A DNA stretch of 64,000 bases from an uncultured Verrucomicrobiota bacterium (GTDB lineage: Bacteria; Verrucomicrobiota; Verrucomicrobiia; Limisphaerales; UBA9464), in contig CAIVQH010000018.1 of NCBI GenBank assembly GCA_903907995.1, forward strand, positions 1-64,000. The letters run 5' to 3'. Numbering within the stretch: the stretch's first letter is position 1; each line of letters starts with the position of its first letter. The position numbers were made by a program, and so were the translations under genes. Shown here piece after piece: positions 1 through 9,036 of the stretch. The notes beneath the pieces were generated by a model. The model did not search any database. It was not told where the DNA came from and worked only from the letters and a program-made list of their open reading frames with translations.

Positions 1-3000
1 CGTGTGGTCATTGGTCACCACCACGTTGTTCAGCGTGATGTTACCCGTGTTCTTCACCGTGCCGGTGATGGTCAGCAGCCCGCCCGGAGTCGCCGGGCTG
101 GGCGGACAGTTCTGCGTTACGAGCAGGGTCGGTGTAGTCACGAGGGCACAAGTGGCGGTGGTCGTGTCGGTCACCGGCACTCCGGAGCAGTTGCTGGTGC
201 CCTGGACGCTCACCGTTCCGTTCACGGAGCAGGCGTCGAGCGGCGCGATGATGCTGAAGCTGAAACTGCTGACCGCCCCTGGCGCCAGCGTCAACAGGCC
301 GCCGACGGGCGAACCCGAAGCGAGCATAACCCGGTAGAAACGCTGGGCGTTCGCTCCGGTCGGATCTTCCTTCGAGGCGACGGTGCCGCTGGCGGTGACA
401 TCCCCGGCCAGATCCGTCCAGGTCGGGTCCCCGAGGTCGGCGCGATATTGCACCCGATAAGTGACTCCCGGCGTCGCCGTCCACGACACCAGCACATCGC
501 CGTTCCTCCTCGTGATCTGCGTGGCGATCGGCGCGCCGGAGACCGGCAGGCCGCTCATGACCGACACATTGGTCAGCGTGATGTTGCCGGAATTGCGCAC
601 GGTTCCGGAGAAGGTGACCGAACCGCCCGGCGCGACCGGCACAGCCGGGCAGTTCAAGGTGACCACGATGCTTTGGGCCGTGAGGACCGGGCAGGTGGTT
701 GAAGCGGTGTTGGTGACCGCCCGCAGCGTACAAACGTCACTTCCCGCCGCGCTGAAACCGGTGGTGACAGAGCAGGCGTTCAACGGCGCGGTGACGTTGC
801 TCGTGAAATTGGTCGAGGCTCCGGAGGGCAGGGTGGCCAGCGTGAGCACCCGTGTGTTGGCCACGGGACGGTCACTGAACACAACCACGTTGGTCAGGGT
901 GATGTCGCCGGTGTTCCGCACCATGCCGCTGTAGACCAACGGACCGCCGGGCAACACCGGGCCGGCCGGACAGTTCACCGTAAACGCGAGTTGCGGAGTG
1001 GTCAGGATCGGACAGGTGGAACTTGCCGTGTTCGTGACGGCGACGCCGCAGATGCTGGTTCCGGTGGCGACCGAGGTGCTCATGGAGGAGCAGTTGGTCG
1101 GGGCTAGATAGCTGCCGATGAAGTTGGTGGAGGCTCCCGGCGCGAGCGAGGCGACCGTCAGGAGCGGTGTGCTCCCGCTCCGGTCATTCCGGACAACCAC
1201 GTTGGTGAGCGTGATGTCGCCGAGGTTGCGGACAGTGCCGGTGAAGGTCAGCAGTCCGCCCGGGCGCACCGGGCCCGGCGGGCAATTCTGCGTCACCGCG
1301 ATCTGCGGCGTATTGGCGACGGGGCACCCGGCCGTATGGGCGACGGCGTTGCCACCGCAGGTGTCGCGACCGGTGGCCGTGACGGCGACGGAGCAGGTGT
1401 CCGGCAGAACGGTATAGAAGCCGAAGTAGGTGGCCGATTCACCGGGCGCGAGTTCGGTCGGGCCCAGCACCGGGGCGTTGGTCCCCTGCGGACCGAACAC
1501 GAACACGTTCGTCAGGGTCACGTCGCCCGTGTTGGTGACGTAGCCGCTGAACCGGTAAAGGGTGCCTTTCAGGATCGGGTCAGACGGGCAGTTCGGCACC
1601 ACCGCAATGGCCGGCGCGGAGAGCAACGGGCAGACGGTGGTGGCTGTCGCCATCACGCTTGCGCTGGAGCAGCGGCTCTGGCCGCTGGCCGTGAGCGTGT
1701 CCACGATGAGGCAGCAGCACTTGGGGGCGATGTAGCTGTTGGTGAAGCGCACGGTCTCGCCCGGTGCGAGCGTGATGGGACCGAGGACCGGTGAGTTGCT
1801 GACCGGCTGATTGTCCACCACATAGACGTTCACCAACGTGACCGTGCCCGGGTTGCTGACCGTGCCGGTGAAGGTGTATAGGCCGCCGCGCGGAGTGGGT
1901 ACGAGCGGGCAGTCCTTGGTAACCGCAATGTGCGGCGGCGGCGTGCTGACCGGGCAGGTGGTGGTTACTCGGTCGGTCACCGTCAGCAGGGTACAGGCAT
2001 TCAGGCCGCTTGCCGTGACCGTGTCCGTGCCGCAGAAGTCGGCCGGGACAACATAGGAAGCCACGTAGTCGTAGGACTCGCCCGGCGCCAGGCTCAGCGG
2101 CCCGGCGACCGGCGGATTGTTGGGCGTCTGGTCGTTCACCACGCGCACATTGATCAGGACGATGTTACCGGCGTTGCTGACGGTGCCGCTGTAGGTGAGG
2201 AGATCGCCCGCATGGAGCAGGCCTGCCGAGGTGCAGTTCTTGGTGACCACGATCTGCGGCAGGGTCAGCACCGTGCAGGTGCGCGTTTCGGTGTCGGTGG
2301 CAATCATGCCATCGCAACCTTCGCCGCTGGCGTGGACGGTGCTCGAGACCACGCAGCAGTTGGTCGGCACCAGATAGCTGCCCGTGAAATTCAGCGAGGC
2401 ACCGGGGGCCAAGGTGGCGGCGGTGAAGAGCGTGGTGTTCGTCGTCGGCCGGTCACCTGTCACAATGATGTTGGTGAGCGTGACTTTGCCGGAATTGCTC
2501 ACGGTGCCGGTGTAGGTCAGCAATCCACCGGGCAACACCGACGTCGCCGGACACACCGTGGTCACGCTTATGAGCGGGGTGGTGAGGATGGTGCAGGTGG
2601 TGGTGGCGGTGGCGGTGGCGGCGACGCCGCAGAGGCTGGTGGCGGTGGCCGTGGAGACGCTCGTGGCGGAGCAGTTGGTGGGGGCCAGGTAGCTGCCGGT
2701 GAAGCTGGCGGTGACGCCGGGAGCCAGGGTGGCGGCCGTGAAGACCGGCGTGGCGCCGCTCAGACTGTTCAGCACGACCACGTTGGTCAGGGTGACATTG
2801 CCGGAGTTACGGACCGTGCCGGTGTAGCTCAGCAGCCCGCCGGGGACCGCCGGGGTGGCCGGGCAGTTCTGGGTGAGGGCGAGGCCGGGGGTGGTGAGCA
2901 GCGGGCAGGTGGCCGACTGGGTGGCGGTGACCGGCTTCGAGGTGCAGCTGTCGGTGCCGCTGGCGTTGACCGTGGTGCTGACCGAGCAGGCGTCCAGCGG

Positions 3001-4722
3001 CGCGGTGAAGCTGGCCGTGAAGTTCGCCGAGGCGCCGGGGGCCAGGGTGGCCACGGTGAAGACCGTCGGGGGGACGGACTGGGTGTCCATCACGGTGATG
3101 TTGTTGAGCGTGACGTTGCCGGGGTTGCTGACGGTGCCGGTGTAGGTCACCAGCCCGCCCACGGTCGCGGCCGCGGCCGGACAGGCCAGCGTGACGGCGA
3201 TCTGCGGGGCGGTCGTGACCCCGCAGGTCACGGCCGAGGTGGCGGTGACGGCGGCATCCGTGCAGGAGTCGTGGCCGGCGGCGACGACCGTCGCGGTGAC
3301 GGCGCAGGCGTTGACCAGGGGCACGGTGTAGGTGCCGCTGAAGTTGGCGGCTTCACCGGGGGCCAGGGTGGCGACGGTGAAGACGGTCGTGTTGGCCGCC
3401 GGGCGGTCACTGGTCACGACGACGTTCTTCAGGGGGATGTCGCCCGTGTTCTTCACGGTGCCGTTATAGGTCTGCAGGCCGCCCGGCACGACCGCGTTGG
3501 TCGAGCACTGCGTGGTGACGCTGATCAGCGGGTTGGTGAGGATCGCGCAGGTGATGCTGGCCCGGTCGGAGACCGGGACCCCGCAGACGCTGGTGCCGGT
3601 GGCCACGACACCGCTGGAGGTGGCGCAGTCCACCGGGGCCACGTAGCTGCCCGTAAACGAGGAGCCGGCGCCCGGAGGCAGGCTGGCAATGGTGTACACC
3701 ACGGTGTTGGCCGGGTGGTCACCGAGGACCATGACGTTGGTCAGGGTCACGTCACCGGTGTTGGTGACGGTGCCGGTGTAGGTGAGGAGCTGGCCGGGAT
3801 GGATCGGGCCGACCGGACAGGCCTGGGTGACCCGGATCGCCGGGGTCAGGGTGTTCTGGCAGGTGGTCGCGGTGGTCGCCGTCACCGTGCGGGTGATCGT
3901 CAGGCCGTCGGTGCCGGCCACCATAAAGGTGGAAGTGCTGGCGGCGCAGGGGTTCAGGGGGACCCAGCTGCCGCTGAAGGTCTTGCTCTGCCCGATGGCC
4001 AGGCTGAACGGCCCGAGGATCTGGAAGGAGCCGCCGTTGACCTGGTTGGACACGGTGACGTTGTCCAGCGGGGCATTGCCGCAGTTGCGGACCGTGCCCG
4101 TGAAGGTGATGGCGCCGAACTGGCCGGTGCTGCCGGTGCAGTTGGCGTTGACCTGGATGCAGGGCTGGACGACTTCGGAGTTGAGGCCCTGGTCGGCGCC
4201 GCCCCGGCTGTTGGTGTCGTTCTGGTGGATGTCACCGTCGTCGTGGGCCGTGGCCCGGACGGTGCCGTCGGGCAGGATGTCCTGCGCCCGCACGACATAG
4301 GTGACCACGTTCGGATAGAAGTCGGCATCGGACTGGACCAGCGTGGTGCGCCGCAGGGTGAGCTGGTTGGTGAGGCCGTCGGGCGTCACGACGTAGGCGA
4401 TGATGCCGGTGGCGTCACAGGCGAGCCGCGGGCTGCCGGGCAGGCCGTTGAAGACCGTCACGCTGTAGCGGATCGACTCGCCGATGTGCACGTCGGTCGA
4501 GTCGGTGAAGAGGTTGATCCCCAGCGCGCTGCCCGTGCAGCCCAGGGGATGCTGGTCCGCCTGTGCCGGCGTGGTGCCCAGCAGCAGGCCCGTCAGCAGC
4601 GTCGTCCAGGCCAGGGTCCAGCCGTTCCGGAGCCGGCCCAGCAGACCCGCCCCGAATTGCAGTATGGTGTGGGGGGTTCGCAGGACGCTTTGAGGCGTGG
4701 CAGTCTGGGTCAAAGTATTCAT
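1..4722 (-). CDS. Giant secreted DUF11-type repeat protein (3' end beyond window)
   Basis: Read on the minus strand from the ATG at 4722, the frame stays open for 1574 codons to the window edge, so the C terminus is missing. Residues 1-55 form a long signal peptide (hydrophobic core WTLAWTTLLTGLLLG, cleavage after PAQA). A unique domain follows to about residue 180. Then come 12 complete and one partial repeats of about 105 residues, each built as C-P, P-GG-L-YTGTV-N-G-ITL-NV-V, LAPG, then further Cys residues, which matches the DUF11/CARDB-like beta-sandwich repeats of bacterial surface proteins. Most repeats hold about four Cys, suggesting one or two disulfides each. Repeat 12 is interrupted by an 'LQ-S-DL-W' type module. 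Likely exported or cell-surface adhesive or structural; the substrate is unknown. Long plus-strand frames over this region are antisense shadows. Confidence 0.85.
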   Translation of the reverse strand, partial: MNTLTQTATPQSVLRTPHTILQFGAGLLGRLRNGWTLAWTTLLTGLLLGTTPAQADQHPLGCTGSALGINLFTDSTDVHIGESIRYSVTVFNGLPGSPRLACDATGIIAYVVTPDGLTNQLTLRRTTLVQSDADFYPNVVTYVVRAQDILPDGTVRATAHDDGDIHQNDTNSRGGADQGLNSEVVQPCIQVNANCTGSTGQFGAITFTGTVRNCGNAPLDNVTVSNQVNGGSFQILGPFSLAIGQSKTFSGSWVPLNPCAASTSTFMVAGTDGLTITRTVTATTATTCQNTLTPAIRVTQACPVGPIHPGQLLTYTGTVTNTGDVTLTNVMVLGDHPANTVVYTIASLPPGAGSSFTGSYVAPVDCATSSGVVATGTSVCGVPVSDRASITCAILTNPLISVTTQCSTNAVVPGGLQTYNGTVKNTGDIPLKNVVVTSDRPAANTTVFTVATLAPGEAANFSGTYTVPLVNACAVTATVVAAGHDSCTDAAVTATSAVTCGVTTAPQIAVTLACPAAAATVGGLVTYTGTVSNPGNVTLNNITVMDTQSVPPTVFTVATLAPGASANFTASFTAPLDACSVSTTVNASGTDSCTSKPVTATQSATCPLLTTPGLALTQNCPATPAVPGGLLSYTGTVRNSGNVTLTNVVVLNSLSGATPVFTAATLAPGVTASFTGSYLAPTNCSATSVSTATATSLCGVAATATATTTCTILTTPLISVTTVCPATSVLPGGLLTYTGTVSNSGKVTLTNIIVTGDRPTTNTTLFTAATLAPGASLNFTGSYLVPTNCCVVSSTVHASGEGCDGMIATDTETRTCTVLTLPQIVVTKNCTSAGLLHAGDLLTYSGTVSNAGNIVLINVRVVNDQTPNNPPVAGPLSLAPGESYDYVASYVVPADFCGTDTVTASGLNACTLLTVTDRVTTTCPVSTPPPHIAVTKDCPLVPTPRGGLYTFTGTVSNPGTVTLVNVYVVDNQPVSNSPVLGPITLAPGETVRFTNSYIAPKCCCLIVDTLTASGQSRCSSASVMATATTVCPLLSAPAIAVVPNCPSDPILKGTLYRFSGYVTNTGDVTLTNVFVFGPQGTNAPVLGPTELAPGESATYFGFYTVLPDTCSVAVTATGRDTCGGNAVAHTAGCPVANTPQIAVTQNCPPGPVRPGGLLTFTGTVRNLGDITLTNVVVRNDRSGSTPLLTVASLAPGASTNFIGSYLAPTNCSSMSTSVATGTSICGVAVTNTASSTCPILTTPQLAFTVNCPAGPVLPGGPLVYSGMVRNTGDITLTNVVVFSDRPVANTRVLTLATLPSGASTNFTSNVTAPLNACSVTTGFSAAGSDVCTLRAVTNTASTTCPVLTAQSIVVTLNCPAVPVAPGGSVTFSGTVRNSGNITLTNVSVMSGLPVSGAPIATQITRRNGDVLVSWTATPGVTYRVQYRADLGDPTWTDLAGDVTASGTVASKEDPTGANAQRFYRVMLASGSPVGGLLTLAPGAVSSFSFSIIAPLDACSVNGTVSVQGTSNCSGVPVTDTTTATCALVTTPTLLVTQNCPPSPATPGGLLTITGTVKNTGNITLNNVVVTNDHT
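312..528 (-). other. Module nested inside DUF11 repeat 12
   Basis: About 72 codons separate the first half of repeat 12 (ending near SGLPVSGAPI) from its second half (GGLLTLAPG). The intervening residues include YRVQYRADLGDPTWTDLAG and end QRFYRV. The pattern (Y-VQ-RADL-W-D ... FYRV) is the beta module that usually caps Verrucomicrobial secreted proteins, and related modules end the proteins at 32406-35732 and 59432-60754. Here it is internal. Boundaries are estimated by comparison with neighbouring repeats. Confidence 0.6.
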
Positions 4723-4820
4723 GGTTGAGTCTGAAGATCTGGGTCGTCGGGTTCCGGGGCGCGGGGAGGCACTTGCGATCCGGCGGAGCGGCCCCAATTT
4801 TCAATTTTGGGAAAAGCGTC

Positions 4821-4838
4821 CTGCTACTTAAGGAGCAG
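4821..4838. promoter_or_regulatory. 18-bp near-perfect palindrome upstream of the DUF11 gene
   Basis: CTGCTACTTAAGGAGCAG is self-complementary except for one base pair. It lies about 100 bp upstream of the start at 4722. It could be an operator for a dimeric regulator, but nothing else supports this. Confidence 0.3.
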
Positions 4839-4860
4839 ACGATGGAAGAAAGAATTCCTA

Positions 4861-5221
4861 GGGTTCTATGGGGTGTTGTTCTGATGGGTGTTCACCCCAT
4901 GGATGGGTGCCACGCGCATTCGCCCCGGTGAGACCTAGGAGGCGTGTGCCCGAGCCTTGCGTTCCTACCCATGAACCTCCCACGCATCTGCTGGGCCGCA
5001 GCGCTGAAAGCGCGTCTGAGCAAGGCCCGGGTGGAGCGAACACCGTGCGCGAAGCCCCAGGATGTGCTCACGGATCAGTTGGACGGCAGAAGGCCTGACT
5101 TTGGGGCCAACAACACTTTGGGACGCGCTTACAGCGCTCGACTGCTTTGGCTCAGCCAACCTGGGGCTGTGCTCGCGCGGCTCGCTCCACCCCAGGCATT
5201 ATTCGGACGGGCTTTCAGCCC
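4861..5221. repeat. Intergenic inverted-repeat cluster with TTC/TAC-loop hairpins
   Basis: This fills most of the 576-bp gap between the DUF11 gene and infA. Three 13-nt hairpins with 5-bp stems are seen: GCGCT-GAA-AGCGC at 5001-5013, GCGCT-TAC-AGCGC at 5125-5137 and GGGCT-TTC-AGCCC at 5209-5221. In addition, a 36-nt stretch at 5025-5060 recurs in imperfect inverted form at 5160-5196 (ends CCCCAGG / CCTGGGG). Short open frames across it have no domain or codon support and look repeat-derived. It resembles other dispersed hairpin elements in this window. Confidence 0.65.
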
Positions 5222-5298
5222 TACCAATAGTGCCTTGGCCGCTGACAAATTTCTCTCGGTGTATGCCCGTGCAAGAGCAGGGGTATTGGGACCGGTCG

Positions 5299-5517
5299 CT
5301 AGGCCTGGCGGAAGATGATCCGGGCCTTGCCGAGGTCGTAGGGCGACATTTCCACCTGGACCTTGTCGCCGACGCTGATGCGGATGAAGTTTTTGCGCAT
5401 CTTGCCGGAAATGTGGGCGAGCACGACGTGGCCGTTCGCCAAACCGACGCGAAACATGGTTCCCGGCAACACCTGCGTCACCGTCCCGATCAGCTGAATG
5501 GGCTCTTCTTTCTGCAT
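5299..5517 (-). CDS. infA: Translation initiation factor IF-1
   Basis: The 72-residue product starts [11 protein letters not shown] and has the exact usual length of IF-1. It is a single S1/OB-fold: [28 protein letters not shown], split here as VLPGTMFRV / [19 protein letters not shown], then the conserved [20 protein letters not shown] end. IF-1 binds the 30S A site with IF-2 and IF-3 during initiation. The frame extends upstream to 5640 but that part has no homology, so the ATG at 5517 is chosen; no clear Shine-Dalgarno is visible. It is monocistronic and divergent from the nuclease-family gene at 5682. Confidence 0.95.
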   Translation of the reverse strand: MQKEEPIQLIGTVTQVLPGTMFRVGLANGHVVLAHISGKMRKNFIRISVGDKVQVEMSPYDLGKARIIFRQA

Positions 5518-5681
5518 GTGTTTTGGCAGCCGCTGCCGGTGAGATGAGCGATGGCCGGCAGCTGGGGTCCGAGTTTGAAAAAATCGGCGCAAGGGAGGCA
5601 AGTCACCTTTTGCGGGGCTCCGGTTACTTTTCCCGCCCACACCCGCTTGCTTTCGCCTTGGGCGGCTTCCACACTTGGGGC

Positions 5682-6158
5682 ATGAAGAAGGACGTAGTGC
5701 CGGTGCAAATCCGTGGCCTGCTGCCCGCCAACAGCGGGTGCGCCCTCTTCGTGGGCAACGACGAGAAGGTCTTCGTCATCCAGGTCGAGCACAACATGGG
5801 CGCGATCATCGGCATGGCCCTGCGCGGCACCCACCACGAACGCCCGCTCACCCACGACCTGATCGGCCGGATGTTCAGCGGCTTCGGCATTTCGGTGGAG
5901 CGCGTGGTCATCACCGAACTGAAAAACGCCACCTACTTCGCGCGCCTGATCCTGAAGCAGGAAAACGAGCTCGGCACCAAACTCGTCGAGATCGACGCCC
6001 GCCCCAGCGACTGCCTGGCGCTCGCCGCCATGCAGAAGAAGCCGATCTTCGTCACCACCAAGCTCTTCCACGAGGTCGAGGACATGAGCGAGGTGCTCAC
6101 GCGCATCGGCGAGGAAAAGGAAGGCGGCGAAGAGGGCGGCGAATCCGGCCTGGCCTGA
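5682..6158 (+). CDS. Bifunctional nuclease family protein (DUF151/BFN)
   Basis: The 158-residue protein starts [14 protein letters not shown]. The BFN signature is present: [19 protein letters not shown], then [13 protein letters not shown], and the block [14 protein letters not shown], where D and S of RPSD are typical of the family. Family members are proposed to have DNase/RNase activity, shown for a plant member; the role in bacteria is unclear. The C-terminal tail is Glu/Gly-rich ([11 protein letters not shown]). It overlaps holA by one base (TGATG), so the two are probably translationally coupled. The frame extends upstream to 5523 without homology; the ATG at 5682 was chosen. Confidence 0.85.
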   Translation: MKKDVVPVQIRGLLPANSGCALFVGNDEKVFVIQVEHNMGAIIGMALRGTHHERPLTHDLIGRMFSGFGISVERVVITELKNATYFARLILKQENELGTKLVEIDARPSDCLALAAMQKKPIFVTTKLFHEVEDMSEVLTRIGEEKEGGEEGGESGLA

Positions 6159-7321
6159 TGGCACGCGCCGCGGCCAGCCCCGGAACGATCGCACCCTTGG
6201 TGCTGGTCTGTGGCGATGATGACTTCACCGTCAAGCAGCGCGCCCAGGCCCTGTTCAACCAGTGGTCCGCCGAACTCGGGGGCATGGACCATGAGATCGT
6301 GGATGCCAGCGCCCTGAACACCGCCGAGGCGCTCAAATGCCTGTCCCGCCTCCGCGAAGCCCTGAACACGCTGCCCTTTTTCGGCGGCGCCAAGGCGGTC
6401 TGGTTCAAGGATTGCAGCTTCCTGGGCGAGGATCGCACCTCCTCCAGCGCGGCGGTCACGGCGGCGCTCACCGAGTTCGCCGAGGAGCTGAAGGCTTTCC
6501 GTTGGGACGGCGTGCGGCTGCTGATCTCCGGCGGCAAGCCCGACAAACGGCGGTCGTTCTTCAAGACGGTTGAAAAGCTGGGCTCGGTCGAACCGTTCAC
6601 CGCGCTTTCGTCGGACGACAAGGACTGGGCCTCCCGGGCCGAAGGCGAGGCGCTGCGGCTCATCAAAGCCGCCCGGAAGGACATCGCGGACGACGCGCTG
6701 GGTGAACTCGTGACGCGGGTTGGTCCCAACCTGCGCGCCCTCGCCAGCGAGGTCGAAAAACTCACGCTCTACCTCGGCGACCGTCCCGAAATCACGCTGG
6801 CCGACGTGCAGACCCTGACGACGCGTCAGAAATTGGCGCAGGCCTTCGCGCTGGGGGAGGCGCTGGGCGACCGTGACCTCGGCAAGCTCATGCGCGTGCT
6901 CGACCAGGAGCTTTGGGAAATCCGCACCGGCGCCGACAAGCGCAAATCGGAGATCGGCCTGCTCTACGGCCTCATCTCCAAGATCCGCGCGCTGCTTATG
7001 CTCAAGGAGCTGCGTCAGCAGGGCATCCTGAAGCCGGCGCGCGACTACAACAGCTTCAAGTCGCAGCTGGAACGCGTCCCGGCGGATTCGCTGCCGGGCG
7101 ACAAGCGCTTCAATCCGCTGGCCGGCCATCCCTTCGTGCTGTTCCAGGCGATGCGCCAAACGGACAACTATGAGCTCCCCGAACTGATCCACGCCATGGA
7201 GGTCCTGCTGGACGCCAACGTGAAGCTGGTCAGCAGCGACCTGGACGAGGCGATGGTGCTGCAACAGGCCTTGGTGGAGATCGTCGGGTTGCGTCCGCGC
7301 AAGGTGGCAGTTGGACGATAA
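6158..7321 (+). CDS. holA: DNA polymerase III delta subunit
   Basis: The 387-residue product fits the clamp-loader delta subunit (HolA), which opens the beta clamp. The N terminus has the delta-type 'LVCGDDDFTVKQRAQAL' segment, an AAA+-like fold lacking a functional Walker A. A middle region contains LVTRVGPNLRALASEVEKL, typical of the lid domain, and a helical C-terminal collar ends in DLDEAMVLQQALVEIV. It is slightly longer than the 343-residue E. coli protein. The start codon overlaps the stop of the upstream BFN-family gene. HolA proteins diverge strongly; the call rests on overall architecture and the N-terminal and lid motifs. Confidence 0.85.
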   Translation: MARAAASPGTIAPLVLVCGDDDFTVKQRAQALFNQWSAELGGMDHEIVDASALNTAEALKCLSRLREALNTLPFFGGAKAVWFKDCSFLGEDRTSSSAAVTAALTEFAEELKAFRWDGVRLLISGGKPDKRRSFFKTVEKLGSVEPFTALSSDDKDWASRAEGEALRLIKAARKDIADDALGELVTRVGPNLRALASEVEKLTLYLGDRPEITLADVQTLTTRQKLAQAFALGEALGDRDLGKLMRVLDQELWEIRTGADKRKSEIGLLYGLISKIRALLMLKELRQQGILKPARDYNSFKSQLERVPADSLPGDKRFNPLAGHPFVLFQAMRQTDNYELPELIHAMEVLLDANVKLVSSDLDEAMVLQQALVEIVGLRPRKVAVGR

Positions 7322-7396
7322 GTGCGGAAATGTGGGGCCAAAATCGTCGTGAGGTTGGCGAATCTGTCAGGGGGAACTGCACGATAACGGGTTCAA

Positions 7397-7472
7397 GGTG
7401 GGGCGAGCGTCCTCGCGAGCCGGGCCACCTCAGGCATAGGTTGCTGCGGCTCGCGCGGACGTTCGCCTCACC
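7397..7472. repeat. Dispersed palindromic element (25-bp imperfect inverted repeat)
   Basis: The left arm at 7397-7421 starts GGTGGGGCGAGCGTCCTCGC. The right arm at 7448-7472 is its reverse complement with about four mismatches (ends GACGTTCGCCTCACC). A 26-nt spacer lies between. The element is in the gap between holA and the esterase-like lipoprotein gene. Confidence 0.65.
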
Positions 7473-7542
7473 GGAATTTCTTTCATCCACCACCACCACC
7501 AAGGCTCTCGAAGCTAAGATTTTTGCAACCTGGTCCAGCAAC

Positions 7543-8739
7543 ATGCGCCCAATTCAGAACCTTCTCGTCCTCGTATGCCTGGCCGTTGCTTTCACTGGTT
7601 GCAGCCATCCGGGGAAACCGAGGACATTCAGTTGCAGCTTCCCCTATGGCTTTCAGTTGACCGCGCCGGCATCCCGGCTGGTTTATCAGCGCGGATTGGA
7701 TGGCACCGCATTGCTGCCGATTGCGGGAGCTTCCGGCATCTCAAACGGCACGGTGGAAGCGCGCCTCAATCCGGCCGGTTCCATAAACACCGGTGCACCC
7801 TGGCAACCCCTCGGTAACACGCGTCCTGACGGACGTTTCGACGCCCGCCTTCGCGTCCCGGCGGGTTGGTACCGGCTCGATGTGGAAGTGCGGGGCGGAT
7901 CCCAAATGGCCTGCGGCACCGTGAGCAACGTCGGCGTGGGCGAAGTGTTCATCGTCGTCGGCCATTCGGTCGCGCAGGGCGGGGATATCAATCTTGCCGG
8001 CGCGACGGATGACCGCGTGAACACGATCGCCTGGCCGACGAATTCCGAGACGACGCTGCGCGAGTACGAGCGCACCGCTGATCCACAACTTCTTCCGCCG
8101 TTTCGCGGGACGCAGTTTGGCGCAGGCGTGGTGCCCGCGCCCTTCGGCCACGGCACCTACTTCTGGGCGCAATTTGCGGAGCGGGTCGCGCGGACGCAGG
8201 ATGTTCCCGTGCTGCTCCTGAACGCCGCGTTTGGCGGCACGAGCCTGGAACACTGGGCGAAGTCGGCGCGCGGTGAGCCGTTCGAACACAGCTTTGTGAA
8301 GTCCGAGCTGCGCATGCCCTACATCAATCTGCAGCACGCCCTCCGGCGCTACGCCTCGGTCACGGGTGTCCGGGCAATTCTGGCGGATCAGGGGCAGAAC
8401 GACTGGCCGGAAACGGACGGCGGGAAGGTGTTCGCCAATTATGCAACCTGGGTGGCGCAGGCGCGCACCGACCTCGGCTTCCCGGAGCTGGCCGTGGTGG
8501 TGAACCGCGCCACCCCGCCGGGCACCCGGACGACGATCCGGGAGGTGCAAGAGCGGGTGATCCGTGAAATCCCGTTCTGCTTCCCCGGCCCGGACTACGA
8601 CACGCTCGCTCCTGCGGACCGCTACGACCATGTTCACCTGAGTGCTGCGGGTCTGCCGCACGCGGCCCAGCTATGGGCGGAGGCCTTGCCAGCATCCTTC
8701 TTCAGTCAGGTGAAGCCATATCTACCCGTAGTGCCCTAG
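7543..8739 (+). CDS. SGNH-hydrolase/sialate O-acetylesterase-like lipoprotein
   Basis: The 398-residue product begins MRPIQNLLVLVCLAVAFTGC, a lipoprotein-type signal with Cys20 as the probable lipidation site. SGNH hydrolase blocks are recognisable in order: VVGHSVAQGG (block I serine), LLNAAFGGTSLEHW (block II glycine region), LADQGQNDW (block III Gly/Asn) and YDHVHLSAAG (block V Asp-x2-His). The family removes O-linked acyl groups from carbohydrates, so envelope-attached carbohydrate deacetylation is likely; the substrate is inferred only. The frame reaches back to 7330 across the palindromic element, so the ATG at 7543, which gives a signal peptide, is preferred. No operon partner is seen. 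Confidence 0.75.
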   Translation: MRPIQNLLVLVCLAVAFTGCSHPGKPRTFSCSFPYGFQLTAPASRLVYQRGLDGTALLPIAGASGISNGTVEARLNPAGSINTGAPWQPLGNTRPDGRFDARLRVPAGWYRLDVEVRGGSQMACGTVSNVGVGEVFIVVGHSVAQGGDINLAGATDDRVNTIAWPTNSETTLREYERTADPQLLPPFRGTQFGAGVVPAPFGHGTYFWAQFAERVARTQDVPVLLLNAAFGGTSLEHWAKSARGEPFEHSFVKSELRMPYINLQHALRRYASVTGVRAILADQGQNDWPETDGGKVFANYATWVAQARTDLGFPELAVVVNRATPPGTRTTIREVQERVIREIPFCFPGPDYDTLAPADRYDHVHLSAAGLPHAAQLWAEALPASFFSQVKPYLPVVP

Positions 8740-8825
8740 GCGGGCAGGGAGGGCAGCGGTGGTATCCACGTCGGCTGAATTTCGGTGTTCAGAGAAAGAA
8801 TACCCAAAACATTTGCATCCGGAGA

Positions 8826-8853
8826 TTGACGTGAAGCGGCCAATTGTTACCGT
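8826..8853 (+). promoter_or_regulatory. Candidate promoter for the rpmH cluster
   Basis: TTGACG (8826-8831), a 16-nt spacer and TACCGT (8848-8853) lie 39 nt upstream of the rpmH start. The -35 is good, the -10 weak. The block from the -35 through GAAGCGGCCAATT resembles a sequence at 60871-60897. Confidence 0.35.
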
Positions 8854-8891
8854 CCGCCGCTCCACTCCCGCCGGGAGTCACGTAGAAACAC

Positions 8892-9029
8892 ATGAAACGC
8901 CAGTATCAGCCTTCGAAGATCCGCCGCGTGCGTCAGCACGGGTTCCGTGCCCGTATGGCCACCAAGAGCGGCCGTGAGATCATCCGCCGTCGCCGCAACC
9001 TCGGCCGCAAGCGCCTGACTCCGGTCTGA
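8892..9029 (+). CDS. rpmH: 50S ribosomal protein L34
   Basis: This 45-residue basic protein starts [20 protein letters not shown] and ends GRKRLTPV. It carries the full L34 signature (PSK-RR-R-HGFR-RM-T-GR-I---RR-KGR-RL). L34 is a component of the large ribosomal subunit. The rnpA start lies 7 nt downstream, the near-universal bacterial order. Confidence 0.97.
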   Translation: MKRQYQPSKIRRVRQHGFRARMATKSGREIIRRRRNLGRKRLTPV

Positions 9030-9036
9030 TCCGCCT

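Noticed and set aside
1930..4728. Plus-strand open frame of 932 codons
   Set aside because: It is exactly antisense in codon phase to the DUF11-repeat gene, has an Arg/Gly/Asp/His-rich composition, no domain and no signal. It arises from GC-rich codon usage.
4868..5098. Short open frames in the infA-DUF11 gap
   Set aside because: They are made of the inverted-repeat cluster and show no domain or codon evidence.
8740..8891. Possible replication origin upstream of rpmH
   Set aside because: Only 152 bp, no DnaA-box-like nonamers and no AT-rich unwinding region seen; dnaA is not adjacent.
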